Below, piece after piece: positions 24,566 to 36,537 of a DNA stretch of 64,000 nucleotides (within the stretch, counting starts at the first letter, position 1; each line of letters opens with the position of its first letter). Origin of the DNA: Posidonia oceanica (lineage: Eukaryota > Streptophyta > Magnoliopsida > Alismatales > Posidoniaceae). Under the pieces are notes generated by a model. That model searched no databases. It was not told where the DNA came from and saw only the letters and a program-made list of their open reading frames with translations. Position numbers and translations under genes: made by a program. The stretch spans positions 17,564,001 through 17,628,000 of the forward strand of contig JAZBRS010000054.1 of assembly GCA_037176725.1 (NCBI GenBank), in the 5' to 3' direction.

Positions 24566-26564
24566 ATGCCATCAGGAGCGCATCATTCCTACATCGATCC
24601 TCCCAACATGTCATCTGCCTCAACATCTACAACACAAGCCGGTAGTTCCACGCATCAGGACAGGTTCCTCTTCAATACCCCGACTTCACACGCAGAAGAG
24701 CCAGACACCCCTAGCTTCATGTAGCAAAAGGCTGGTCAAAAGTTTCCCCATGCAATCATACCGTATGACTACTCCTCTAGGGGCCCTCTCCTACAGTTTC
24801 TTCACCGAATTACCATGAAAGTCAAGAGGAAGTTGAAAGGGAGGGGGAAGTAAACTATTCTCAGTCATGGAGCGCCCTGTTTGAACACATGCTCCCAAGG
24901 GCAACTTTCTACACGGTACCGCCATCGTCCGTTGATTCGCATCAACTGCCCGAGGAAGCGATTAATTAGGCTCACCAATTCATGGCTTAGCATAACCCCT
25001 CACTTAAGAATGGACCTTCCTTCCCATGTTCTCACTAGAGCCCGTTAATTGCACCTATCCCTGGGAACACCTACATCGTACTGCCAAACCCTATAGTGAA
25101 CTTCCCAATGTAGGGCCCATCAATACAATACACCCCACAGTATCATACGACTCCGGCCTACCCTTCCATCCAGCAAGCCGCACCATCCCCAACAAGCTAC
25201 CCCTCACAACATTACCTAGGGGCAGCCCAACTGCTGCTACCACCTTCGACTATGCAGCCATGTTATACTTTAGCTCAACCCTCACCCTTCTTTCCACAAT
25301 ACAGTACCCCTCAGCAATAACAATTCCATCAAGTTCAAGGGTACCAGGTCTAGGGGCAGCAAGCCATCCCAAGTCGAGATATCAAAAGGATGATCTCAGA
25401 GGCACTTGCAGAAGCGGGGATCAAATCAAAAGCACCAGTTGGCTTTGATGCTTCAAAATTCCCACCTTTCAGTCTGCCACCTGGGTTCAAGTTGCCAAAG
25501 ATGAGGAAGTACAATGGGACAGACGATCCAAGGAACCACCTAGCCACTTTCACTATGGATACTCTACCCTACCGATATGACTATGGGCTCACTGTCTACC
25601 TCTTCTTTAAAACACTTGAAGGAGAGGTGCTAAAGTGGTTTGACACCCTCACAGCCTATGTTCTCCGGGACTTCAAGATAGTGGAAGAAAAGTTTCTGAG
25701 CCAATACAGCCACTGAGTGCCGCACTAGCCAACTATAGGAGATCTCACTACGGAAAGGATGAGGACCAATGAAGACTTTGTCATCTTTTCCAGTAGATGG
25801 AGGGATATGGCCGCCCAATCTGAATGCTACATTCCTGAGAGCCAAGTCGTTGAGATCATAGCCAGAAACACTACGGGGGCACTCAAGGCTGGACTGCTTG
25901 TCGGTGATTTTCACACATATCTCCAGTTGTATGAATGTGCTGCGAGGGTTCTCCACAACAAAAATGATTTGCCATTCATGGAGCTTGAAGGGAAGGGCAT
26001 GAACAAAGCTACTGGGCACACAATAGAAGGCATCATTGGGAACATGGCACAGGTTTCAACGCAGCAAAGCCGAAAAGGGCGGAAAAATTAGCAACACCAG
26101 TCTGCATAGCAAGTTCAACACCAGGCGTAGTCAAAGCAGTATCAAGGACAGTTAGTGCAGTATCAAGGGTAGCCCGCCCAGTATCAGCAGCAGTACCAGC
26201 AGGGGGCATGCCAGGTTCAACCGCCCCAGCAGTTTCAGCAGCAGCCGCTCTAGTAGTTTTAGCAGCAACCACCCTAGCAGTTTCAACAGCAACCACCCTA
26301 GCAATTTCAGCAGTAGCCACCCCAACAGTATCGCCATCAGCAGCCCCCGAGTTACCCAGTATATGCTCAACAGGGATAGCGAGGCAACCAATATAGGGGG
26401 CCACAACAGGGGCAAAGGAGTTATAATAATGTTCCTCCACTGCAGACCTACAGAGGACCTAAAAGACAAAATTACCCGCTACTTCCTAAGGCACTCCATG
26501 ACGTGTTCAAGATATTGGTCGAGAGTAGGGATCTACAGCTTCTGATACCCAAGCCGAACGCCCT
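24566..26564 (+). pseudogene. Gag of Ty3/gypsy element A, degenerate
   Basis: From ATG 24,566 the frame begins MPSGAHHSYIDPP and breaks repeatedly. The retrotransposon gag core is clear: KYNGTDDPRNHLATFTMD (about 25,508-25,561), then LTVYLFFKTLEGEVLKWFDT, then MRTNEDFVIFSSRWRDMA and VVEIIARNTTGALKAGLL. A glutamine-rich tail with eleven in-frame TAG codons runs from 26,089 to about 26,380. The last readable part (YPLLPKALHDVFKILVES ... LLIPKPNALVD) runs straight into the LTR of element B at 26,565. Neighbouring genes of this element (protease, RT, integrase) are absent, so it is a dead fragment. Confidence 0.8.
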
Positions 26565-29500
26565 TGTAGACACCTCGATTTTGTAGTCGATCGTCGGTGG
26601 AATTCTCCAGAAGAACGTGCTCGAAAGCAGCGGACCCCACATTTTAACCCAAACCTACCCAACACTTCAAAACCTACCCAAAACCTATCACACCATTAGC
26701 CCTTACAACCCTGAGCCCGCTTGGCAACCCAGCGTCTAGAAAATGGGCCTAGAATCAGCTACAACAACCTCAGTCTGGACCATGCACGGGTTCCATGCGT
26801 GGGTTTGTTGCGCGTATATCGTGTGCGGTCCCCTATGTCAATTGGATTTATAGAAATTTGCGTGCGCCGTTGACCAGTGCAATGACCTCCCGCTGACACG
26901 CATGGACCTGGGCATGTACCCTAGGCTACCACGAATGCCAGGCACCCATCCCATCCTCGGCTGACCACCCCATTTGCACTCCACCACCTGCACAAAGCCA
27001 GCCCGCGCATGCACTGCACCCAGCCTCCTACAGCCCCTCCGTGCATGGTACGAGCTCCCTTTCGGCGCCTCTGCGTCGCATGGCCTGGCACCAACCACTC
27101 TCTACCCCTCTGTAGTGCTTTGCCCAAGCTCTGCCACCCTGCAGCCTCACCCGACACGCCATCTCTAGCCTCCTCAACCACTTGTGCAGGCGGACAGAGG
27201 AAGGGGGGACCTTTTGGAACACACAACCTCAGCCTTGCTCCCAAATAGCAACCAGAAACCCCGAGCCCCCAGACACCTTCGGCCGACCCTCGCTTGTGCA
27301 TCTCAGAGCCCAGCAAGCTAGTATAACTAGCAGCTCCCCTCTCACCGCCCAATTCCCCCTTCTCGAGCGAGAGAACACCCATCACAGCCCTGCGTCCGGT
27401 CGCACACTCACTGCCAGTACCTCCCGAGCATTGCCTCCAACTGCCCAGCCTCTTCCACATTCCCAGCAGCCTTCTCCCTCGGCCCCGCCTCGCTATGAGA
27501 TGCCGAACCCATCGCTGCAACTCCACCACCGACCGACATCAGAGAGAACACCCATCACGGCCCGCACGTGGCCTGACGCCTCCGAACGACTCCCGAGCGT
27601 CTTCCGAGCATCAACGAATACGCCCCAACTCTGCTGTGCCATCGCCGCTGCGTTCTGTGTTGTCGCAGCTCGGAGCATCGCTACCGCTGGCACCCTGCAT
27701 CGGGGGGCATCTCCATGAGCCCCCATAGGTGAGTGACACTTCCCCCTGCTTCGTGACAGTCCCCTCTTGCTCCCTAGCCATTTGATTGTGCGTGATTTCC
27801 CCTTGTTTGCCGGATTTTCGTCCTCTGTTTTCCGGCGAAGGCTTCACCGGTCGTGCGAGGCTGTTGGCCACTGAGCACGGCCGGGGAACGCCCACTGCCA
27901 CTGCACTGCATCCCTCGGACCTTCCGCGACCCTCTCAGAGCGCCGTGGCAGCGTCCCATAGCTTGCTGACCCTCCTTAGGGCCGGTAGACACCCATGTCA
28001 CCGGCGGAGAGAAGTGGAGGTGGAGGAGGAGATCTGGGCCACGTTTTCTTGTTTTCTTCACATAGATTTGTTCCCTATAGTTCCATCTAGCTCAGTGCAT
28101 GATCATTCGCATGTTTGCATTCACCTTCATAGCATAATCGGGCGATGAAGTTGGTCAGTCTGTCAGCCAGACCTGCACCGCGGGTAACCCCTGTGGGTTC
28201 CATGTGCGGTTTTGGCAGAGCCAAACTGGCTTTAGACAGAGCATTTTCCTTTGATTCGAATGCGATCTTCCGCATCTGATTGCTCTCACTGCTTACCCTG
28301 GCATCCTTGCATGTTGCTTGATCATTGTTTCCCTGTTCTACACCTTTCATTATCGGATTTGAGCAATGAATACCCTGTTTTCCGTAGATTCCCGCCTTTT
28401 GACTTAATTTTGACTACATGTCGCTCCTTGCATTGCATGGTTTTCCCCGACGCTTTGTTTCTTGCCGCAACCAATAGGGCGATGATGCTTACTGTCTGGA
28501 GTTCACTTGAACTGAGGTGCGATGATCCTATGGACATCCTTATCAGATAGTTCCGGCACAATCCTATGCGCGAGTGTCCGGTTCAGAACACTGGTAGCGC
28601 TGCTGAGCGCATAGATCGCATGCTTTGTTTTCCATCATGCATCATGGCATTTAAGAATATTAAAGCATTCATCATGGCATGGAATTCACTGCCCTTGGGT
28701 GAATAGTAATTGGCATTAAATTACCGACATTCCCACACATGCGAGCGAAGAGTCTAGAAAGACTGATTTCCGGTCGCATAGGGGTGCCTAACACCTTCCC
28801 CATGCGTAATAGGAGTCCTTACTCTTTCTTTGGACCGTAATGGCCATTGTGTCTCATCCATTGACACGAGTCTTACTTTTGCATAACATTGCATGAACAT
28901 AATGTTTTTCTCGGTTTTCCTTGTCTTTCCGATAATAGACTAGATGGCGACTCTCTTTTTGCTTTATCCTTGTTTTCTTCGCCATTTTCCGATGTTTTCG
29001 AGTCGAACGTCCTTCCTTGGATCCACCATTCATCCGTGACAGATGTGAATTTTAATTAACCGCAAGTGCACGGTGTACTATATAGTACGTATGCAAAATA
29101 CAGGTCGATCCCACAGAGAAGAGAGTTTCAAAACACAAAGATTAATTATCAGTTATTGAAAGGAGGTTGAGAGTGATGATGATTAAGAACTAAAACTAGA
29201 AAAAGTAATCAAATTAATTAAAACATAGGGTTTCGAATCCATTTATGTAAAATACAATATGCATAATTAAATCCACTCTCTGTCTCTCTTCATGATCTAA
29301 ATAGTTTAACTCAATGGTTCTTATCCTAACAAGCATAATCTATATGCAATGCACCATAGATTATCAAGTCCTAAGATAAAATCACACAAATCAAACTAAA
29401 TCAAATGATATATGATAGATCTGAGATTATATACATAACTCGCAAATTATTCTTCCCTAAGCATAGATTAAAAATATATTATCAATATTAATCTATCAAA

Positions 29501-30374
29501 GTTTATCGAATAATGAATGATCCATGTTATATACATCCAGTCTACATAATCATAGCATTTAAGCATGAAAAGACAAAGAGGAACTTAATCACAACATATG
29601 CAATTACATAAACTTCATCTAAATCCTAGATTAAGAAACTTAGACAAGCATGATAATGAAAAACATTGAAATAAAAGATAGGGAAAGAGAAGAGCAAGAC
29701 ATAATTAAGATAAAGGAAATGAACTTGTATTAATAAAATACATTGATTACAGAAAATAAGCTTGAAGAACTCTAAAACAATGGAAGAAGAAAGTTTAAGC
29801 CTAATGTGGAAGATAATGGATCCTTTTGTACAAGATGAAGTCCCCTAGGATTTACACAATGGTTCCTTTTATAGGCTTACAAGGGCTTAGTAATCACGGA
29901 GACAAATCCGGATACAAATTAGGAAACTGAATTTCAATTACAAGATATTTCCAAGTGATTTATGTAACGGCCAAAGACTAGGTCAACATGGTCTTCTCCA
30001 GGCGCCTGGGAGGCGCCAGTTGTGCTCTTGGACGCCTAGAGGCGCCAGCTGGCCCGAGATTAGCTACAACTTGGTTAATTATGTTATAATATCTTCCTCC
30101 TCGTATTCACACACGTGGAAAAAGTGTATTTGATATCTTGCACGGATTTGCATTTCTTTTTGTCTTTTATCATTTTTCTTCCTTCTTTTTCTCTTTTCTC
30201 TTCAGGTCCAAAGTTCCTGCACAAATTGCATAAAATACCTCGAGTAATATTATTTATGAACAAAAGAGATAAATATGGGCATAAAACATGTAAGACTAAT
30301 GTGCTAATCAGTGACCCTCTATTGGTCGGTGCGCGCCCGCGCTCCGGCGTCGTCCGGGGATGGTCATTAGGACA
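26565..30374 (+). repeat. 5' LTR of element B, with nested solo LTR
   Basis: It begins TGTAGACACC and matches the 3' LTR closely from 26,565 to about 28,078 (3' LTR 42,568 to about 44,085). Similarity resumes at the GTGCCTAACACCTT word (28,785; 46,075) and at GTTTTCGAGTCG and GGATCCACCATT near the 3' end. It ends ...TTAGGACA just before the primer site. Excluding the nested insertion it is about 2.5 kb, roughly 1.3 kb shorter than the 3' LTR. The extra 3' sequence includes a telomere-like tract and a 219-bp tandem duplication. ORFs here read through GC-rich non-coding sequence. Confidence 0.8.
29041..30310 (+). mobile_element. Solo LTR nested in the 5' LTR of element B
   Basis: The 1,270-bp insertion is flanked by exact GTGAC duplications (29,036-29,040 and 30,311-30,315). 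Comparison with the uninterrupted 3' LTR (CCGTGGCCCCTC near 46,343) confirms the insertion point. It starts AGATGTGAATTTT followed by ACCGCAAGTGCACGGTG, a start-region word I recognise from plant LTRs, and ends ...CTAATCA. The expected TG start is preceded by AGA, so the terminus may have mutated. Near 30,000-30,055 it holds GGCGCC palindromes. No coding sequence; orientation follows the recalled LTR start word. Confidence 0.75.
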
Positions 30375-30375
30375 G

Positions 30376-30393
30376 TGGCGACTCCGCTGGGGG
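30376..30393 (+). promoter_or_regulatory. Primer-binding site of element B
   Basis: TGGCGACTCCGCTGGGGG lies one base after the LTR end. This word, with minor changes, is the minus-strand primer site I associate with Tat/Ogre-lineage Gypsy elements (reported as tRNA-Arg). The tRNA assignment is from memory. Confidence 0.65.
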
Positions 30394-31469
30394 CACAAGA
30401 CTCCGGCTTTCGCTTTGCTTTTCCTCGCTTGCATGGTTTTCGCATTTTGCTTGCTCTATTATGCTTATCCATGCTTTAATTCTTGCTTAATGCCATGCTT
30501 ACTCGCATTTAAAGTGGTGAATGCTTCATTTTACACATATGCTATGCCACCACACATGCACATGCCATGCTACATGCCTTTTGATGTGATGGATGTTTTC
30601 TACTTTCACCATCATGTTCACAATACTAGCACATGCTATGCACATGTTTTTTACCTTGCTGTATGATTGCCTGCATGTCATAATTTGATGTGTCTTTCTC
30701 CTTTTGCATATGCCATGCCTAGGATATTAGAGACGTACTTGCTTCCCTTTGGCTTAATTTAAAAGCTACAAATAAAGCCAAACAATAATATCTAAGCACA
30801 ACTAGAGCCGAACTTGCAATTTTTCCCTTTGGCTAAATAAAATTCAACTAAAAAGTATTAAACCATCCTTGCATGATTGAGCATCTTAGAAAGGATGCAT
30901 CTTCTCATCCCTAAGTCCACCCACTTAGTCTGAGAAGGGCAGTCTCGATCTCTTGTTCCATTACTTTGGCGTGGGGCAAGCGGGTCGGTCTGTCCCCCTT
31001 TGTCCAAGGTCGTGTCGGTATTAGTAGAGGGTACAACCCATGCTTTGGCAGGGTCGAGGCTCCTAACGCATCACTCGCTCACTGCCTGAGCTTTCGTCTG
31101 GATTTAGACAGGGACCTATTTCTAACCAGAGACAAAACCCATACCCCTGTGAGCTTGTCCGAGTACACAGCCTACTCAAGACATACATGGTGAGAGAGCG
31201 CATACTAGGACGCTCATCTGCATGTGTGCCATTCATACCACCATAACAACTTGCATTGCATCCTTGTCCAGGTCCTGACCTGTTTTTGCTTTGCCTGTCT
31301 ACGGGTGAGTGCGAGGTCCTTAGCTAGAGCTCGAGCGTCTCTATCATGGGCAGCTACCCGTGGCCCCCCTCTCTTTCTAGGCTTTTTGTCGCCTTCGATG
31401 ATAGCTCGTCCTAGGACTCGTGCATCTTGTTTTCGCCGCAGCCTTATTCTTACCTGCTCATAGTTAGCC
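30394..31469 (+). other. Leader of element B between primer site and gag
   Basis: Non-coding leader of about 1.1 kb. The 30.42-30.73 kb part is rich in ATGC and CATGC words; no conserved domain is seen in its ORFs. Confidence 0.5.
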
Positions 31470-33771
31470 ATGGCCCAGCATGCCGGTGAGCCTCTACTTT
31501 CTGTTGCCTTGGAGGAGATACCGATCTCGGTTTCTCCTACGTCTGCAGCTTCCCCTTCTCTCCATGCATTCCGTTTCAGGGTGCATGACGATCCTTTGCT
31601 TACTTTGGGACGACCGTGGGTCATAGTCGGTTCAAAGCCCGTCATCGATTCTGTCGCAGTGACCGCCACTCGGGCTTTGGATACCCCACCTCTCGTCCCT
31701 TCCTTGGGCTTTCATGTTTTAGGAATTCAGCCGGCTGCGGTTACTTATGCTGTAGGGTCTGTCCCTCTTGGCTTTTTTGCACTCGTGCCCCCTTCAATAG
31801 CCATTCCTTTACATCCCGGCTCGTCGGTCGACGAGTCCTCCTCCATGCAGGTGCAACATTTATTGGCTATGGCCCAGAGGTTGCGAGGCATGGCTCTTTC
31901 GCTTGGTCCTGCTTCTTTGCTTCCTCCTCTTTTGACCCCTGAGGTTCCGGTGCAGCCCACTTTAGCATTGCAAGCTCACCCCACTGCACTTCCACCATTA
32001 GCATCGCCCCAGCTCCTCATAGCTTCGGTGATGGGGGCACCATTTCTGCCTTCTGCACTTACACAGCACTATGCACAGTATGCAACTCCATCACCTGATG
32101 GCCAGTCTCCTGAATTGGCAGGAGCACAGCACCCCCTGAGCCCGTTGCCCAGAATCACGCTGGTGCAACAGTTGCTGCTCCCACACACTACACCATACAC
32201 AGTACAACATATTATCTACTCATCCCCTTTGCATCAGCAGATTCAGGCTCCAGCATGCATATCACCACACTCTGCACCCTCACATGGGTATGTTGGCTCT
32301 CACGCCCCAACACCAGGTGGCATGACGATGGATCTGGAGGAGCGCTCTCGCGCGACCCATATAGCATACGCAGTTCCTGCCTCAGCTGCACCAGTCTCGA
32401 CAGCAGCGACTCTAAACACCCTCCTGGCCAGGATGGGTGATCTAAAGAGAGCACTTCGTCAAGTGCAAGGCCAGGACCGCCAGTCCTACCAATTCTGGGA
32501 CCTCTGCTACTTCCCAAAGGCAATACTCGCAGCGAACTTCCGCATCCTAGAGTTTGACAAATACAGTGGTAGAGGCTGCCCAATCTCCCATCTGAAGGCC
32601 TACTGCAGCGACCTCGTCCAGCTTCAAGCTGACGATAGGCTGCTGATATGTTTGTTCCAGAAGAGTCTGATGGGATCCGCTCTCAAGTGGTTCACATCCC
32701 TCGACATGGTCACCATCAAGACTTGGGACGACCTTAGCCAGGCGTTCCTGGAGCAGTATTCCTTCAACTTCGACTTGATCCCCAAGCGCGAGGATCTTGT
32801 TGCAATTCGGCAGAAGCCCCACGAATCATTCGGGGAGTACGTCAGCCACTGGCGCACCCTAGCCTCCCAGGTCAAAGATAGACCCTCAGACGAGAAGTCT
32901 ATCGAGATCATCATCAGGGGAGCGCAGCCAGCGATTGGGGCTCTACTCTGCCTGCAACCCATTACTAGTTTTGCATCACTGATCCGGGCTGGCGCTTGCG
33001 TGGAAAGCTCGTTGCGAAGTGGAAACTTCCCTGCACTCTCTGCATTCGCAAAGCAAGCTACCGCCTCCAACAACAGCAACAACAGCCACAACAACAGCAA
33101 CGGCAGCGCCAACAAAAACAGCAACGGCTCTGATGTCAGCTACTACAAGAAGTCGACCGTCACTTGCATTGTTTCTCCTACAGATCCTGCCCTTGCAGCG
33201 AGCCAGCTCGGCTCACTTCAGCCTACATTTGCACCTATCATTCCACTCACTACACAGAGCACCACCACCGTTGAGCCAGTGCATCACGTCGCAACAGCTT
33301 GGCAAGGACAACAGCTGAAGCAAAGATGAGGCTGCTGCACCGAGAGCGACTTCACCCCACTTGGTGAACAGCTGAGTGCCGTCTTTTCTTAGGTTGTGTC
33401 ACTTTTGAGGCTCCCAGAATCTCGTCCACCACCAAATCCACTTCCACGGTGGTATGATACGAGCGCGTACTGCAATTAGCAATTATCATCGAGCCACGGG
33501 GCACTTGACGGATAATTGCCACACTCTTCGGGACGTCATTCAGAACCTGATTGACAACGGAGTCCTCGTTGTCAATCCACAGGAGGCAGCACACACACCT
33601 ACACTTGTACATCCTAGCATAGCCAGCCCTTCCTCGCCAGAGCCTGCAAGCTCTGAGGATGCTGGGACCTTAGGGGTATATCTTCTTGCTCCCGTCCTTG
33701 TTGATTCTAGCCCTTCCTCAATGGATCCCTCTGATCACATCGATTTGATCTCTTCTCCTGCTTTTTCCTAG
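31470..33771 (+). pseudogene. Gag of element B (Tat-like), nearly intact
   Basis: An open frame of 619 codons (31,470-33,329) starts MAQHAGEPLLSVALEEIP. The first half is Pro/Ala/Ser/Leu-rich. The gag core follows: FDKYSGRGCPISHLKAYCSD near residue 355, then LICLFQKSLMGSALKWFTSL, WDDLSQAFLEQY and SHWRTLASQVKDRPSDEKS. The same frame continues past TGA (33,327) and TAG (33,391) to PLPRWYDTSAYCN. A 7-bp tandem duplication (GCAATTA at 33,472-33,478 and 33,479-33,485) then shifts it into the frame ending at 33,771. That frame holds the zinc-knuckle-like YHRATGHLTDNCHTLRD and LIDNGVL that close Tat-type gags. No pol follows. Confidence is high for gag, moderate for lineage. Confidence 0.85.
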
Positions 33772-35437
33772 CCCTGTCCTCGGGGGGCCCAGCCTAGAGT
33801 TTGCCTGCCTACCGAGCACCGACCCAATCTGCAAGTGCAAACACCCTGGATCCGAACAAGAGGCACAGATCAGCAACAACACATGCAGTGTAAGTCTCAA
33901 CGACCTTAGTGGTACTACCAGAGCAAACAACAGCACTAAGCAGCTGACAGTGGGGGCCGGAGCTATATCCTTTTGCATGTTTACTTGTTGCTTTCTCTTC
34001 CTTGCAAAAATAGAAAAATACAAAAATAAAAAAGCAAAAACCCAAAAAAATCAAAAAATCAAAAATAAAAAAATCAAAAAACTAAAAACAACAAAAACAC
34101 TTGCATTCCAACCTTACCCAATGACGAAAATCGAAAAAGCAAGCTTGTTGGAAGGAGAGGACAATCCCTTCTCATTTGACACTACCTAGATGATCAGGTA
34201 AGCGAGGAAGCCACCATCCATTGAGAGCAAGACGAAGTGTCCAAACTCCGTAAGGGGCGCACACCGCCCAGAGGGAGACAAAATGCTAGGGCGACTAAGA
34301 GAGTGAGTCGAAAAGAACATACATATTCGCATGGGCATAAAAGAAAACATGCAGACAGAAGGCGAAGACAGAAGTCAGCCCAAGAGAGGGACGTGCAGAT
34401 TAGCCTTACCCCTACCACACCTTAGAGAGGAGTCGGAGCATGCGCCTGGGCAACCTACATCGCCAAAGGGACTAGCCATCCCTTCCTGTAGCAAAAGCCT
34501 CCAACCAAGATCAGGCGCCTATTACCTCCACGTCAAGGATAGAGCGAACCCGAGCATCCATGAGAGAACAGAAAAGAAAAGAAATCTCAAAAGAGCAGGT
34601 GTGGGGCCCAAAAGAGTTTGACACGGAGCCCGATCCATCACCCATAGAGAGCTTGAGTGTCACCACCCACCGAGGAGAGCCACCCACAGCTTGTGAGTCC
34701 TGGTAGGGTCCATTGAGTCGAGGGCGTCTTCCTCCTTTTCAGTAGGCATAAATGCTTTCTAGCCTAACTGAGGGCAGGTAAATAAAAACCACTAATAATC
34801 AACAAACTTGCTTGATCATGCTATACCTGCTTGCTTATGCATAACCCTGCAGGCTTTATCCCAGCATTTCTGACTCGGGGTATGTCAGTTGCACTCTAGT
34901 CGAAGCACACACATCAGAGCACTTTCAAGGCAAGTTTGCCACAACCAACAATGCAGACCCAACATCTCCTATCAGGGCGCAAATCCGCTACACCTGGAAC
35001 TCAACATCCGGACAAGGATTCCAACTAGGGGCATTTTCATTGCCTCGCAAAGGAAAGACTACTCCGAGAAGCCCAGCAGAATTGCAAGTCCAGAATAGCA
35101 CCGCTGACATTCAATGCCCCACAAGCATCCAACATAGACATCATGCAAGCAATGACAACACTCTCACTGTAGTCAGTAGTAAACGAACCAGCCTCCAGAG
35201 GTGATCATCAGCAAACAAGCATCATCCTGTGCCTCAACCAGCACACAGCAGCAATGGTCCAGGAGCACTTGTAGACAAGACTCCTCGGCAGACTTGTCTC
35301 AGCTAAACTAGCCAGCTTCCCCCTGCATTCGCATCTCCCTTTTGTCTCGTCCGATCGCGGAGCGAATCATTCTACGTCTTGATACCAGGGGCATCTTGTT
35401 TGTCCCTTGGTATCGCCTTGCCTTCCCTACTTGCATC
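33772..35437 (+). other. Non-coding stretch of element B after gag
   Basis: Where pol would be expected there is GC-rich then A-rich sequence, with an A-rich run of AAAAAT-type words at 34,010-34,100. ORFs up to about 100 codons show no domain. At 35,381-35,414 the word GATACCAGGGG pairs with CCCTTGGTATC as a hairpin; the same word recurs at 41,470. Confidence 0.55.
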
Positions 35438-36537
35438 TTTGTCTCTGGTTGCGTCGCGGTTGACAAACTCGCTATCCAGCTTGTGTCTTTGTCTCCGGTT
35501 GCATCCCGGATGACAAATTCACTATGCTGCTTCGCAGTTTGTCTCCGATTGCATCCCAAATGACAAATTCGCTATCCTGCCTTCGCGGTTTGTCTCCGGT
35601 TGCATACCGGTTGACAAATTCGCTATCCTGCCTTGCATCATTGTCTCTGGTTGCGTCCCGGTTGACAAACTCGCTATCCTGACTGCGTCTTTGTCTCTGG
35701 TTGCGTCCCGATTGACAAACTCGTTATCCTGCCTGCGTCTTTGTCTCCGGTTGCATCCCGGTTGACAAACTCGCTATCCTGCCTGTGTCTTTGTCTCTGG
35801 TTGCGTCCCGGATGACAAATTCGTAATCCTGCCTGCGTCTTTGTCTTCGGTTGCGTCTCGGATGACAAATTTGCTATCCTGTCTGCGTCTTTGTCTCCGG
35901 TTGCGTCCTGGTTGACAAACTCGCTATCCTACCTGCGTCTTTGTCTCTGGTTGCGTCCTGGATGAAAAATTCGCTATCCTGCCTGCGTCTTTGTCTCCAA
36001 TTGCGTCCTGGATGATAAATTCGCTATCTTGCCTACGTCTTTGTTTCTGGTTGCGTCTCGGTTGACAAACTCGCTATACTGCTTGTGTCTTTGTCTCCGG
36101 TTGCGTCTCGGTTGACGAACTCGCTATCCTACCTGTGTCTTTGTCTCCGGTTGCGTCCCAATCGACAAACTCGCTATCCTGCTTGTGTCTTTGTCTCCGG
36201 TTGTGTCCCAGTTGACAAACTCGCTATCCTACCTGCGTCTTTGTCTCCGGTTGCATCACGGATGACAAATTCACTATCCTGCCTGCGTCTTCGTCTCCGG
36301 TTGCGTCCCGGTTGACAAACTCACTATCCTGCCTATGTCTTTGTCTCCGGTTGCGTCCCGGTTGACAAACTCGCTATCCTGCCTGCGTCTTTGTGTCCGG
36401 TTGCGCCTCGGTTGATAAACTCGCTATCCTGCCTGCGTCTTTGTCTTCGGTTGCGTTCCAGTTGACAAACTTGCTATCCTACCTACGTCTTTGTCTCCGG
36501 TTGCGTCCTGGATGACAAATTCGCTATCTTGCCTACG
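35438..36537. repeat. 50-bp minisatellite, first block (about 22 units)
   Basis: Tandem units of 50 bp (for example TTGTCT at 35,641, 35,691 and 35,741). The unit is an inverted repeat of TTTGTC-(T)CCGG, a 7-nt loop (TTGCGTC), CCGG-(A/T)(T)-GACAAA, then a spacer like TCGCTATCCTGCCTGCGTC. A solo LTR interrupts the array at 36,538; it resumes at 39,484. Weak ORFs across it (for example 36,085-36,315) reflect the period, not genes. Confidence 0.9.

Noticed and set aside
26921..28148. ORFs of 178-202 codons in the 5' LTR of element B, and similar ones at 42,880-43,540
   Set aside because: GC-rich non-coding LTR sequence; the two LTR copies do not preserve the same frame and no domain is seen.
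30115..30666. 183-codon ORF across the LTR end and primer site
   Set aside because: It spans the border of a nested solo LTR, an LTR end and a primer site, so it is a chance reading frame.
36085..36315. Repetitive 76-codon ORF in the minisatellite
   Set aside because: The 50-bp period is not a multiple of three, so the frame changes each unit.
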